Assembly (NCBI GenBank): GCA_947448675.1
Contig: CANFOR010000082.1
Coordinates: 1-11,140 of the forward strand
Source: Betaproteobacteria bacterium
GTDB taxonomy: Bacteria > Pseudomonadota > Gammaproteobacteria > Burkholderiales > Burkholderiaceae_C
DNA: 11,140 bases
Direction of reading: 5' to 3'
Part shown: piece by piece, positions 1-6,537 of the stretch
Numbering within the stretch: position 1 is the first letter of the stretch
How the letters are laid out: every line of letters starts with the position of its first letter
Program-made: the position numbers and the translations under genes
Notes under the pieces: model-generated
The model's input: the letters and a program-made list of their open reading frames with translations, nothing else
Told to the model about the DNA's origin: nothing
Databases searched by the model: none

Positions 1-1310
1 ACGGTAATGGTCTCGGGCACATGCACTTCGATGATTTTGGTCTCGGTCGGTGCAACAAAATTGCTTTCGCTGCGCTCGTCGCGGTCGCCACGGTTGCGGC
101 CTCGCGGGCCTCCACGCCAGCTGTTGCGGCCCACGCCGCCACTGGTGTCGCCACGGGTTTTAATGGCCTTTTTCTTGGCCTGTTCATCAGCCCAGCTGGA
201 AGACAGCTTCTCAGATTTGACTTCTTTCTTGCCGTCTTTGCCCACCGTGCCGGGGGCAGCCGGTGCGCCGGGAGGCTTGGGCGCGCCCGGTGGCGGCTTG
301 TGCAGCGTGCCCTTCATAGCGGGCTTGTTCGGGTCGGCCTTGGCTACCGGCTTGGGCTCTTCGACGCGCTTGGCCACCATGACTTTTTTGGGTGCTGACA
401 TCATCAAACGAATGGCAGCGGCTTCAGACTCGGCCTTGCGGCGGCGCTCTTGCAAATCAATGGCCTTGGCTGCGTCTTCTGCAGCTTGGTCTTTGGCCAC
501 GCGCACGGCCTTGCCACGGCTTTCTTCGGCCACAGCGGCAGCTTGATCGGCAGCCGTTTTGGCATCGGCCTGCTGGTCAGCGGCCTTGCTTGCTGCAGGG
601 GCTGCAGCGCTGTCGGCAGCAGTACCATTCACCGCTCCAGTTGCCGCGCTAAGTGCCTCTGGCGCTACATTTTTAGTAGCTGCCGTCGCAGATTTGGCGG
701 GTGTTTTGGCGGTTTTTCCTGTTGTTTCTGCCGCAGCAGCAAGGGCTGATGTGGCCGCTGCTGCGCGTTCGGCGGCTTCTTTGGCTACGGCCAAGGCGCG
801 CTCGGCTTGGCGCGCTTCTTCGACTTCACGCAGGCGGCGGCGCTCGGTGAGTTCTTCTTCTTGGCGGCGCAAAAACTCGGCTTGGCGGCGCGCTTCTTCT
901 TCGCGGCGGGCCAGCTCGGCTTGGTCGATCACATGCGCGGCTTGGGCCGCTTGTTCGGCCTGCTCGTGTTCTTCGGGCGAAGCCAATTCGTCTGCTGCAC
1001 CCACTTCGTCATCCCGCTTGATGAATGTGCGTTTTTTGCGCACTTCAACCTGGATAGTGCGGGCTCGGCCCGTGGCATCGGCCTGCTTGATCTCGCTGGT
1101 GGATTTTTTCACCAGGGTGATCTTTTTGCGATCGGTCGAGGCAGTGCCGTGCGCGTTTTGCAAATAGCCCAAGAGCTTTTGCTTGTCGGCGTCGCTCAGC
1201 GCATCGCTGGGCTGCGCCTTGGCAACACCGGCGCTTTTCAGCTGCTCCAGCAGGGTATCGGTGGGTTTTTTGAGTTCGGCGGCGAACTCTGCAACAGTGG
1301 TAGCGGACAT
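1..1310 (-). CDS. infB: Translation initiation factor IF2, N-terminal part (3' end outside window)
   Basis: IF2 is the GTPase that brings fMet-tRNA to the 30S subunit and promotes subunit joining. Only 436 codons are present; the GTPase and tRNA-binding domains lie beyond the left edge. The protein starts MSATTVAEFAAELKK, the small IF2_N domain (about residues 1-52). A conserved basic stretch follows (about 62-100, with TLVKKSTSEI and RTIQVEVRKKRTF), then a charged coiled-coil-like Glu/Arg/Ala linker (about 112-180), an Ala/Lys-rich low-complexity linker (180-330), and a Pro/Gly/Arg-rich part ending GGPRGRNRGDRDER. The last visible residues, VPETITV, match the start of the second IF2_N domain. 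The frame is open throughout. The ATG at 1310 has a weak AGGA 12 nt upstream. It follows nusA by 61 nt in the usual rimP-nusA-infB order. Residues 199-218 are encoded by a dispersed repeat, listed separately. The identity is very likely; the function is inferred from the family. Confidence 0.96.
   Translation of the reverse strand, partial: MSATTVAEFAAELKKPTDTLLEQLKSAGVAKAQPSDALSDADKQKLLGYLQNAHGTASTDRKKITLVKKSTSEIKQADATGRARTIQVEVRKKRTFIKRDDEVGAADELASPEEHEQAEQAAQAAHVIDQAELARREEEARRQAEFLRRQEEELTERRRLREVEEARQAERALAVAKEAAERAAAATSALAAAAETTGKTAKTPAKSATAATKNVAPEALSAATGAVNGTAADSAAAPAASKAADQQADAKTAADQAAAVAEESRGKAVRVAKDQAAEDAAKAIDLQERRRKAESEAAAIRLMMSAPKKVMVAKRVEEPKPVAKADPNKPAMKGTLHKPPPGAPKPPGAPAAPGTVGKDGKKEVKSEKLSSSWADEQAKKKAIKTRGDTSGGVGRNSWRGGPRGRNRGDRDERSESNFVAPTETKIIEVHVPETIT
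664..720 (-). repeat. Dispersed ~57-bp repeat, copy 1, translated inside infB
   Basis: On the plus strand this begins GCTACATTTTTAGTAGCTGC, in which GCTAC and GTAGC form a small inverted repeat around an A/T-rich loop. It continues through CGCAGATTTGGCGGG into a T-rich tail. It aligns without gaps to 4242-4298 inside yejF: 35 of the first 44 bases and 42 of 57 overall are identical by eye. It also resembles 10650-10706. Read on the minus strand it encodes IF2 residues 199-218, KTAKTPAKSATAATKNVAPE, within the low-complexity linker where extra residues should be tolerated. I recall similar ATAGCTG-containing repeats as common between genes in Comamonadaceae, but I cannot name the family. The boundaries are approximate. 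Confidence 0.75.
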
Positions 1311-1371
1311 ATGTGTGGGAAATCCTGGTATTCGGTGGGGTGGGAGGCTTGCAGGGCCTTGAACGTGAACA

Positions 1372-2856
1372 TTAGGCTGCAGCAGCGAACCAGTGTTCGC
1401 GCGCCTTCATGATCAGGGCCTTGGCTTCGTCCTCCGACTGACCAGTCAATTCCATCAATTCGTCTACGGCCAAATCGGCCAGTTCGTCACGGGTGTGCAC
1501 GCCGCCCTCGGCCAACTTGGCAATTTGCTCAGGGGATAGGCCCGTTAAATCGCGCAGGTCTTGCGACACCGCTTCGACCGACTCTTCTTTGGCAATTTCC
1601 ATGGTCAGCAAAGCGTCTTTGGCGCGGGTACGCAGTTCGTTGACGGTGTCTTCGTCAAAGCTCTCGATGTCGAGCATTTCTTGCAAGGGCACATAGGCCA
1701 CTTCTTCGAGATTGGTAAAGCCTTCGGCGATCAAAATGTCAGCGATTTCTTGGTCCACATCGAGTTTTTCCATGAACAGCTTGCGGCTGGTATCCGTCTC
1801 GCTAGCGAGTTTTTGCGCCGACTCATTGGCGTCCATGATGTTGATTTTCCAACCAGTGAGGTCAGAAGCCAAGCGCACGTTTTGTCCGCCACGGCCAATG
1901 GCAATCGCCAGGTTTTCTTCGTCTACCACCACGTCCATGGCGTGGCGCTCTTCGTCCACCACGATGGAGCTGACATTGGCCGGAGCCAGGGCGCCGATGA
2001 CGAACTGCGCTGGATCTTCGCTCCACAGCACAATGTCGACGCGCTCGCCCGCCAACTCGGTGGTCACACCGTTGACGCGGGTGCCGCGCACGCCAACGCA
2101 GGTGCCGATCGGGTCTACGCGTTTGTCGTGGCTGAGCACAGCAATTTTGGCGCGTGAGCCTGGGTCGCGGGCGCAGCTTTTAATCTCTAGCAAGCCTTGC
2201 TCGATTTCAGGCACTTCGTTGCGGAAGAGTTCGATCATGAACTCGGGTGCGCTGCGCGACAGCACAATCGGCGCGCCGCGCAGGGTCAGATCCACTTCCA
2301 TGATCATGGCGCGCACGCGGTCGCCCGAGCGCAGGTTTTCTTTGGGGATCATCTCGGTGCGGCGCAGTCGGCCTTCAACGCGACCGCTCTCAACAATGAT
2401 GTCGCCTTTGTCCATGCGCTTGACGGTGCCAACAAAAATTTTGTCGCCACGGCTCATGAAGTCGTTGAGCAGCATCTCGCGCTCAGCGTCGCGGATTTTT
2501 TGCAAAATCACTTGCTTGGCCGCCATGGCGCCAATGCGGCCAATGGGTACCGACTCGATCGGCTCTTCAATGTAGTCGCCCTCTTCGACCTCGCCCACGC
2601 GGTCCAGGGCGTCCATCAGCAGCTCTTCGGCTTCGGGGTTCTCTAGGCCTTGGGCATCGGGTACCACCAGCCAGCGGCGGAAGGTTTCGTAGTCGCCACT
2701 GTCGCGGTCTACCGACACGCGAATGTCGACCTCGCCCGGGTAGAGTTTTTTCGTGGCTTGCGCCAAAGCGGCTTCAACAGCGCCAAAGACTACGTCGTGC
2801 TCGACGTTCTTTTCGCGTGAGATGGCTTCCACCAACATCAACATTTCGCGATTCAT
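1372..2856 (-). CDS. nusA: Transcription elongation/termination factor NusA
   Basis: NusA binds RNA polymerase and nascent RNA, promotes pausing and intrinsic termination, and takes part in antitermination complexes. At 494 residues it matches the length of the E. coli protein. The domains are in order: the polymerase-binding N-terminal domain (about 1-130, starting MNREMLMLVEAISREKNVEH); an S1 RNA-binding domain (about 135-200, with GDKIFVGTVKRMDKGDIIVE); KH1 (about 230-280, with GVRGTRV at 255-261); KH2 (about 298-345, with IGRGGQNVRLA at 320-330); and two C-terminal helix-hairpin-helix/acidic repeats (about 363-420 and 438-490). The start is well supported, with AGGAGA 9 nt upstream of the ATG. 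It lies 33 nt after rimP and 61 nt before infB, so it is probably co-transcribed with both. In E. coli NusA represses its own operon through leader terminators; the hairpin upstream of rimP here would allow something similar, which is inference. Confidence 0.98.
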   Translation of the reverse strand: MNREMLMLVEAISREKNVEHDVVFGAVEAALAQATKKLYPGEVDIRVSVDRDSGDYETFRRWLVVPDAQGLENPEAEELLMDALDRVGEVEEGDYIEEPIESVPIGRIGAMAAKQVILQKIRDAEREMLLNDFMSRGDKIFVGTVKRMDKGDIIVESGRVEGRLRRTEMIPKENLRSGDRVRAMIMEVDLTLRGAPIVLSRSAPEFMIELFRNEVPEIEQGLLEIKSCARDPGSRAKIAVLSHDKRVDPIGTCVGVRGTRVNGVTTELAGERVDIVLWSEDPAQFVIGALAPANVSSIVVDEERHAMDVVVDEENLAIAIGRGGQNVRLASDLTGWKINIMDANESAQKLASETDTSRKLFMEKLDVDQEIADILIAEGFTNLEEVAYVPLQEMLDIESFDEDTVNELRTRAKDALLTMEIAKEESVEAVSQDLRDLTGLSPEQIAKLAEGGVHTRDELADLAVDELMELTGQSEDEAKALIMKAREHWFAAAA

Positions 2857-2889
2857 GTTACGGCTCTCCTGTATGCAATGTGCTAAAAC

Positions 2890-3480
2890 TTAAATGGCAG
2901 TGGGCGCGGTTTGTGGCGCCTTTTTGCCTCTGAAATCGACCAACGGGGCCAAGCGCGCTTCGCGCAGCTCGTCCAGCGTAAAACCTAAAACCTGCATGGG
3001 CACTGGCGGGCGCTTTTTGCTCACCCGCGCACCCGGCTTGGGCTCGGGCGCATCGCTCCAGACGATTTGCCAACCGGTGTCAACCAGCTCCAGCGTGCCG
3101 CGAAATTTTTTGCGATTGGCGCTCACGCCGGCTTCAGCTGCGCCGCTGCCCGCGCCCAGCGGCACTTTGAGCGTGATGTCGATTACCTCGCCCACAAAAC
3201 GCTGCAAGTCTTGCGCATTGCGCAGTGGCCTGTCAATGCCTGGCGAGGCCACTTCGAGGCGGCGGTATTCGGTGCCTTCAACTTCCAACACAAACTGCAA
3301 TTGGCGGGTGACTTTTTCGCAGTCTTCTACCGTGACGGGCAGGCCCTGGCCGTAGGGCATGTTGGGCAACCACGGCAGGTCAATCGTGACGCGCAACAAG
3401 CCCCCGGCCGAGCGCTCGGTCTCGACCAGTTCATAACCCAAACCGGTTACGGTTTGCACAATCACGTCTTGCAATGCCAA
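2890..3480 (-). CDS. rimP: Ribosome maturation factor RimP (TTG start)
   Basis: RimP is needed for maturation of the 30S ribosomal subunit. The 196-residue protein begins (M)ALQDVIVQTVTGLGYELVE, followed by the family core with LEVASPGIDRPL (75-86), FVGEVIDITL (95-104) and the strand KFRGTLELVDTGWQIVW (125-141). It is longer than the roughly 150 residues of E. coli RimP because of a Gly/Ala-rich insert (109-122), a Lys/Pro-rich insert (146-162) and an Ala/Pro/Lys tail. The frame continues upstream to an ATG at 3528, but those extra codons read as a hydrophobic MFFIWLF stretch with no family match. The TTG at 3480 gives the expected family N terminus and has GGAG 10 nt upstream, so I chose it. 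The gene is the first of rimP-nusA-infB, and the nusA start follows 33 nt later. The rare TTG start may lower its translation relative to nusA. Confidence 0.93.
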   Translation of the reverse strand: MALQDVIVQTVTGLGYELVETERSAGGLLRVTIDLPWLPNMPYGQGLPVTVEDCEKVTRQLQFVLEVEGTEYRRLEVASPGIDRPLRNAQDLQRFVGEVIDITLKVPLGAGSGAAEAGVSANRKKFRGTLELVDTGWQIVWSDAPEPKPGARVSKKRPPVPMQVLGFTLDELREARLAPLVDFRGKKAPQTAPTAI

Positions 3481-3490
3481 GTGTTTACTG

Positions 3491-3494
3491 CTCC
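3491..3494 (-). promoter_or_regulatory. Shine-Dalgarno site that decides the rimP TTG start
   Basis: The minus strand reads GGAG, then 10 nt, then TTG. It is the only purine-rich ribosome-binding motif close to the conserved RimP N terminus, and it supports the TTG at 3480 over the ATG at 3528. The spacing is at the long end of the normal range. Confidence 0.65.
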
Positions 3495-3534
3495 AAAAAT
3501 GCCGTTGAAAAAGCCAGATGAAAAACAATCGACC

Positions 3535-3570
3535 AAAAAAAACGGGCGGTGAAAACCCGCCCGTTTGGTC
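3535..3570 (-). terminator. Intrinsic terminator / probable attenuator in the rimP-nusA-infB leader
   Basis: Read on the minus strand, AAACGGGCGG (3566-3557), a 7-nt loop and CCGCCCGTTT (3549-3540) form a perfect 10-bp, GC-rich stem. The T run continues to 3535, giving eight consecutive T residues counting the paired ones. This is a classic Rho-independent terminator. GACC and GGTC outside the stem can also pair, enclosing part of the T tract. It lies just downstream of the predicted promoter (3582-3610) and about 55 nt upstream of the rimP start, so most transcripts from that promoter would meet it within the first ~40 nt. It could also stop read-through from yejF, which has no clear terminator of its own. 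I recall that leader terminators are known upstream of rimP-nusA operons in other Proteobacteria. A regulated role here is inference. Confidence 0.85.
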
Positions 3571-3581
3571 GTGAAGCGCGA

Positions 3582-3610
3582 ATTATAGACTGTAAAGCCT
3601 TGATTTGCAA
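3582..3610 (-). promoter_or_regulatory. Sigma70-type promoter for rimP-nusA-infB
   Basis: On the minus strand a -35 box TTGCAA (3610-3605, 4 of 6 consensus bases) is followed by exactly 17 nt and a perfect -10 box TATAAT (3587-3582). The predicted transcription start is near 3575-3576. The discriminator TCGCGC just after the -10 box is GC-rich, as in stringently controlled ribosomal and translation promoters; that regulatory reading is inference. The promoter lies in the gap between yejF and rimP and drives a leader of about 95 nt containing the terminator hairpin at 3535-3570. Confidence 0.75.
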
Positions 3611-3673
3611 GGGTTTCCACTGAAATACCCGATCAATCAGACCCCATGAACGGGCCTTTTGCCTGCCCAATCC

Positions 3674-5428
3674 CTAAGCAGTGGGCCCCAGCAGGCCCGC
3701 ATCGGCCACCAGGGCGCGGGTGTAGGCGTGTTGCGGGGCGTTCAGTACTTGGTCTACGCGACCGGCCTCTAGCACCTGGCCGCCTTGCATGACCAGTACC
3801 TCGTGGGCCATAGCACGGATCACGTCCACGTCGTGGGTGATGAGCAAATAGGCCAGGCCTCGCTCACGCTGCAAGCGCTGCAAAAGTTGCAGCACCTGCT
3901 GCTGGATGGTCACGTCCAACGCGCTGGTGGGCTCGTCGAGCACCAGTAATTGCGGGCCGACGATGAGCGCCCGCGCAATGGCGATGCGCTGGCGCTGTCC
4001 ACCCGAAAACGCATGCGGGTAGCGCTGCAGCAGGCCGGGGAAGGCTTTTGCGCCCAGGCCCACGTCGTTCAAAGCCCGCAAGACCTGCGCTTGGCGCTGC
4101 GCGGCATTCAGCTGTGGCGCATGCACCCGCAGGCCTTCGCCGACGATTTCTTCCACCGTCATGCGCGGCGACAGGGATGAAAACGGGTCTTGAAACACCA
4201 CCTGCACTTGGCGGCGCAGGGTTTGCGGGAATTGACCACTCGCTATATTTTTAGGAGCTGCATATGCAGTATTGGCGGGCGTTTTTGGCTGTTTTACTTC
4301 CAGCACAGGGGCATTTTCCAGACTGGCAGTAGGTGCAATCGACGTAATGGCCAACTGCCCGCTAAACGGCAGTAAGCCCAACACGGCTTGCGCGAGCGTC
4401 GATTTACCCGAGCCCGACTCGCCGATCACGCCCAAAGTTTGGCCCGCGCGCAACGTGAAACTTGCGCCCTGCACGGCGACAAACTCGGCTTTTTTGAACC
4501 AGCCCTTCAAGCCCGGCACCGGCACCGGGTAGGCCACGCGCAGGGCCTGGGTTTGCACCAAGTTTTGCACCAAGCTGGGCGCTGCGGCAGGCGCGCCGGG
4601 TTCGGCCAGCGGCAGTTCGACCACATCGCGCACCGGCTTGCTGGCCAGCAGCCTGCGCGTGTAGGCGTGCTGGGGCGCGGAAAACACCTCGGCCACAGTG
4701 CCCTGCTCGACCAAATGGCCGTTTTCCATGACGGCCACGCGGTCGGCAAAGCGGCGCACCAGGTTGAGGTCGTGGGTGATGAGCAGCACCGCCATGCCGT
4801 GCTGGCGCTGCAGGTCGGCGAGCAAGTCCAAGATTTGCTGGCGCAGGGTGACATCAAGCGCGGTGGTGGGCTCGTCGGCCAGCAAGAGCTTGGGTTTGCA
4901 GGCCAGGGCCATGGCGATCATGGCGCGCTGGCGTTGGCCGCCGCTGAGTTGGTGCGGGTAGGCGCCAGCCCGTCGCGCAGGCTCGGGGATGCCCGTGCTA
5001 GCTAGCAAATCGATAGCGCCTTGCGCAGATTCGGCGCGGCTTTTGCCTTGTTTGAGCTGCAAAACCTCGGCAATTTGCTGGCCCACCGTCATCAAGGGGT
5101 TAAGCGCCGTCATGGGCTCTTGGAAGATAAAAGCCACCTCATCGCCGCGTATGCCGCGCAGCGCATGCTCTGAAAGCGATAGCAGCTCACGCACAGCAGG
5201 CGTGCCTTGCAGACCATTTTCGTTCACAAATTGGGCGCTGCCGCTGATGCTTGCGCCCTGCACCAAGCGCAGCAAAGCCAGCGCCGTTACCGACTTGCCC
5301 GAGCCCGACTCCCCCACCAAGGCCAGCTTTTCGCCGGGCTGGATGCAAAAGCTGATGCCATGCACCACCCCCTTGCCCGCAAAGGCCACGCGCAGGTTTT
5401 GAACGTCTAAAAGTGGTTTAAGCGTCAT
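3674..5428 (-). CDS. yejF: Oligopeptide/microcin-C-type ABC importer, double ATPase subunit YejF
   Basis: YejF hydrolyses ATP on the cytoplasmic face to drive peptide import through YejB-YejE. The 584-residue protein has two complete nucleotide-binding domains. NBD1 has Walker A GESGSGKS (39-46), Q-loop FQEP (102-105), signature LSGGQ (161-165), Walker B LLLADEP (181-187) and switch His in LITHD. NBD2 has Walker A GESGSGKS (336-343), Q-loop FQDP (412-415), signature FSGGQ (474-478) and Walker B LLVLDEP (494-500). Each domain ends in an oligopeptide-type APQHAYTR motif. The ATG at 5428 overlaps the yejE stop by 4 nt (ATGA) and has AAGG 7 nt upstream. The frame stays open further upstream only because it runs antiparallel through yejE sequence. 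Oddly, the stretch between Walker A and the Q-loop of NBD2 is roughly 27 residues longer than I remember for E. coli YejF, and the extra part coincides with a translated repeat (4242-4298). All catalytic motifs are intact, so I expect it to function. Confidence 0.95.
   Translation of the reverse strand: MTLKPLLDVQNLRVAFAGKGVVHGISFCIQPGEKLALVGESGSGKSVTALALLRLVQGASISGSAQFVNENGLQGTPAVRELLSLSEHALRGIRGDEVAFIFQEPMTALNPLMTVGQQIAEVLQLKQGKSRAESAQGAIDLLASTGIPEPARRAGAYPHQLSGGQRQRAMIAMALACKPKLLLADEPTTALDVTLRQQILDLLADLQRQHGMAVLLITHDLNLVRRFADRVAVMENGHLVEQGTVAEVFSAPQHAYTRRLLASKPVRDVVELPLAEPGAPAAAPSLVQNLVQTQALRVAYPVPVPGLKGWFKKAEFVAVQGASFTLRAGQTLGVIGESGSGKSTLAQAVLGLLPFSGQLAITSIAPTASLENAPVLEVKQPKTPANTAYAAPKNIASGQFPQTLRRQVQVVFQDPFSSLSPRMTVEEIVGEGLRVHAPQLNAAQRQAQVLRALNDVGLGAKAFPGLLQRYPHAFSGGQRQRIAIARALIVGPQLLVLDEPTSALDVTIQQQVLQLLQRLQRERGLAYLLITHDVDVIRAMAHEVLVMQGGQVLEAGRVDQVLNAPQHAYTRALVADAGLLGPTA
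4242..4298 (-). repeat. Dispersed ~57-bp repeat, copy 2, translated inside yejF
   Basis: On the plus strand this begins GCTATATTTTTAGGAGCTGC and continues GCAGTATTGGCGGGCG into a T-rich tail. It aligns without gaps to the infB copy at 664-720 (35 of the first 44 bases identical). The minus-strand translation uses the same reading frame as in infB and gives KQPKTPANTAYAAPKNIASG (YejF residues 379-398), with 11 of 20 residues identical to the IF2 peptide. It sits in a stretch of NBD2 that is longer than usual, between Walker A and the Q-loop, as expected for an in-frame insertion into a surface loop. The boundaries are approximate. Confidence 0.75.
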
Positions 5429-6537
5429 ACGTCCGCCTTGCGCGGGTCGAGGGCGTCGCGCAGGGCGTCGCCCATCAGGGTCAGCAAGAGCAGGGTGAGC
5501 ACCAGCACGGCAAAGGTTGAGAGCGAGATCCACCAGGCGTCTAAATTGCTTTTGCCCTGGGCCAGCAGCTCGCCCAGCGAGGGCGTGCCCGGTGGTACAC
5601 CCAGACCTAAAAAGTCGAGCGAGGTCAGGGCCAAGATGGCCGCGCTCATGCGAAAGGGCAAGAAGGTCACCACTGGCGTGAGTGAGTTGGGCAAGATGTG
5701 CCGGGTGATGATCTGCCAATGCCCTACGCCCAGCGCGCGTGCGGCTTTCACATAGTCCATCTGGCGGTTGCGCAAGAACTCGGCGCGCACGTAGTCCGAC
5801 AAGCCCATCCAGCCAAACAGGCTGAGCAGCACCAGCAAAATAGTGACCGAAGGGTCGAACACGGCCGAGAAAATGATGAGCAAATACAGCTCGGGCATGG
5901 AGCTCCAAATTTCGATCAAGCGCTGGGCGACCAAATCGGTCTTGCCGACAAAATAGCCTTGCACTGCGCCCGTAATGACGCCCAGCACCACCCCAATGGC
6001 CATCAGTGCCAAACCAAACAGTACCGAGACCCGAAAGCCATACAGCAGCTGGGCCAGCAGGTCGCGACCACGCTCGTCGGTGCCCAGCCAGTTTTGGGTG
6101 GAGGGCGCAGCGGGGTTGGGCGCTTTGGCAAAGTAGTTCAGGGTTTTAAAGTGGTAGGGGTTAGGCGGGTAAATCGCCCAGTTGCCGGGCTGCTGAAATT
6201 GCGCTTGGATGAAGGGGTCTAAAAAATCGGTAGCGGTTTGAAAGTCGCCACCAAAGGTGGTCTCGGGCAGGCTCTGCGCAATCGGGAAATAGGTGTGACC
6301 CTGGTAGCGGGCCACCAGCGGTTTGTCGTTCGACAGCAGCTCCGCGCCCAGGCTCAGCAGCACCAAGGCGCAAAACACCAACAAACTCCAATAGCCCAAG
6401 CGGTTGCGCTTAAAACGCAGCCAGGCGCGCTTTGCCGGTGACGCTGATACCTGGCCACTGCGGATCGGGCTTTGCCCGTCCGCCAGCGGCCCCTCGGGGG
6501 GGAGGCGGTCAGCGGCCGCTTCAGGGGGCTTATTCAT
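5425..6537 (-). CDS. yejE: Oligopeptide/microcin-C-type ABC importer, permease YejE
   Basis: YejE is one of the two inner-membrane subunits that form the peptide channel. The 370-residue protein has a first membrane segment at about 51-68, a large periplasmic region (about 70-160, with NWLGTDERGRDLLAQLLYG at 149-167) and then a binding-protein-dependent permease domain with about five further segments. The EAA loop that docks on YejF is at about 264-284 (AARALGVGHWQIITRHILPN). The C terminus LDPRKADV is typical. Recognisable family homology starts only near residue 33 (SPAKRAWLRFKRNRLGYWS). The residues before it, PPEAAADRLPPEGPLADGQ and following, are encoded by a GC-rich repeat. No ATG, GTG or TTG occurs in frame between codon 1 and about codon 40, so the repeat must be translated unless another start type is used. 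The start overlaps the yejB stop by 8 nt (ATGAATAA) and the stop overlaps yejF by 4 nt, consistent with translational coupling. Confidence 0.95.
   Translation of the reverse strand: MNKPPEAAADRLPPEGPLADGQSPIRSGQVSASPAKRAWLRFKRNRLGYWSLLVFCALVLLSLGAELLSNDKPLVARYQGHTYFPIAQSLPETTFGGDFQTATDFLDPFIQAQFQQPGNWAIYPPNPYHFKTLNYFAKAPNPAAPSTQNWLGTDERGRDLLAQLLYGFRVSVLFGLALMAIGVVLGVITGAVQGYFVGKTDLVAQRLIEIWSSMPELYLLIIFSAVFDPSVTILLVLLSLFGWMGLSDYVRAEFLRNRQMDYVKAARALGVGHWQIITRHILPNSLTPVVTFLPFRMSAAILALTSLDFLGLGVPPGTPSLGELLAQGKSNLDAWWISLSTFAVLVLTLLLLTLMGDALRDALDPRKADV
6453..6531 (-). repeat. GC-rich dispersed-repeat-like element at the yejB/yejE junction
   Basis: The minus strand reads AAGCCCCCTGAAGCGGCCGC and continues through CCGCCTCCCCCCCGAGGGGC to GATCCGCAGTGGCC. 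It contains GGGC-AAA-GCCC (6467-6477), a C/G-run palindrome around 6490-6502 and the perfect palindrome AGCGGCCGCT (6511-6520). This closely resembles the 'CCCCCTGAGCGGC...CCCCC...GAGGGG' intergenic repeats I associate with Comamonadaceae; that recognition is from memory and no second copy lies in this window. It starts directly after the yejB stop codon and ends where YejE family homology begins, and it supplies YejE residues of roughly 3-28. Composition and position both suggest an inserted element. Confidence 0.6.

Noticed and set aside
7..1167. Long open frames on the plus strand opposite infB.
   Set aside because: They are antisense to a clearly recognisable IF2 frame. Their Ser/Arg/Ala-rich translations show no domain and are products of codon bias.
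3571..3673. A possible small RNA or tRNA gene in the yejF-rimP gap.
   Set aside because: No cloverleaf or other recognisable RNA fold was found. The promoter and leader hairpin explain the non-coding signals.
4995..5047. A segment in yejF NBD1 starting GCTAGCAAATCGATAGCG and continuing through TTGCGCAGATTCGGCG resembles the dispersed repeat.
   Set aside because: By eye it matches the infB copy much less well, and the encoded residues (about 126-149) fall in a region of normal length for the ATPase family. Chance or very old similarity is as likely.
5429..5908. Upstream extension of the yejF frame into yejE by 160 codons.
   Set aside because: The extension lies within the yejE coding region in another frame and shows no ABC transporter similarity. 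The ATG at 5428 with an ATGA overlap fits the operon.
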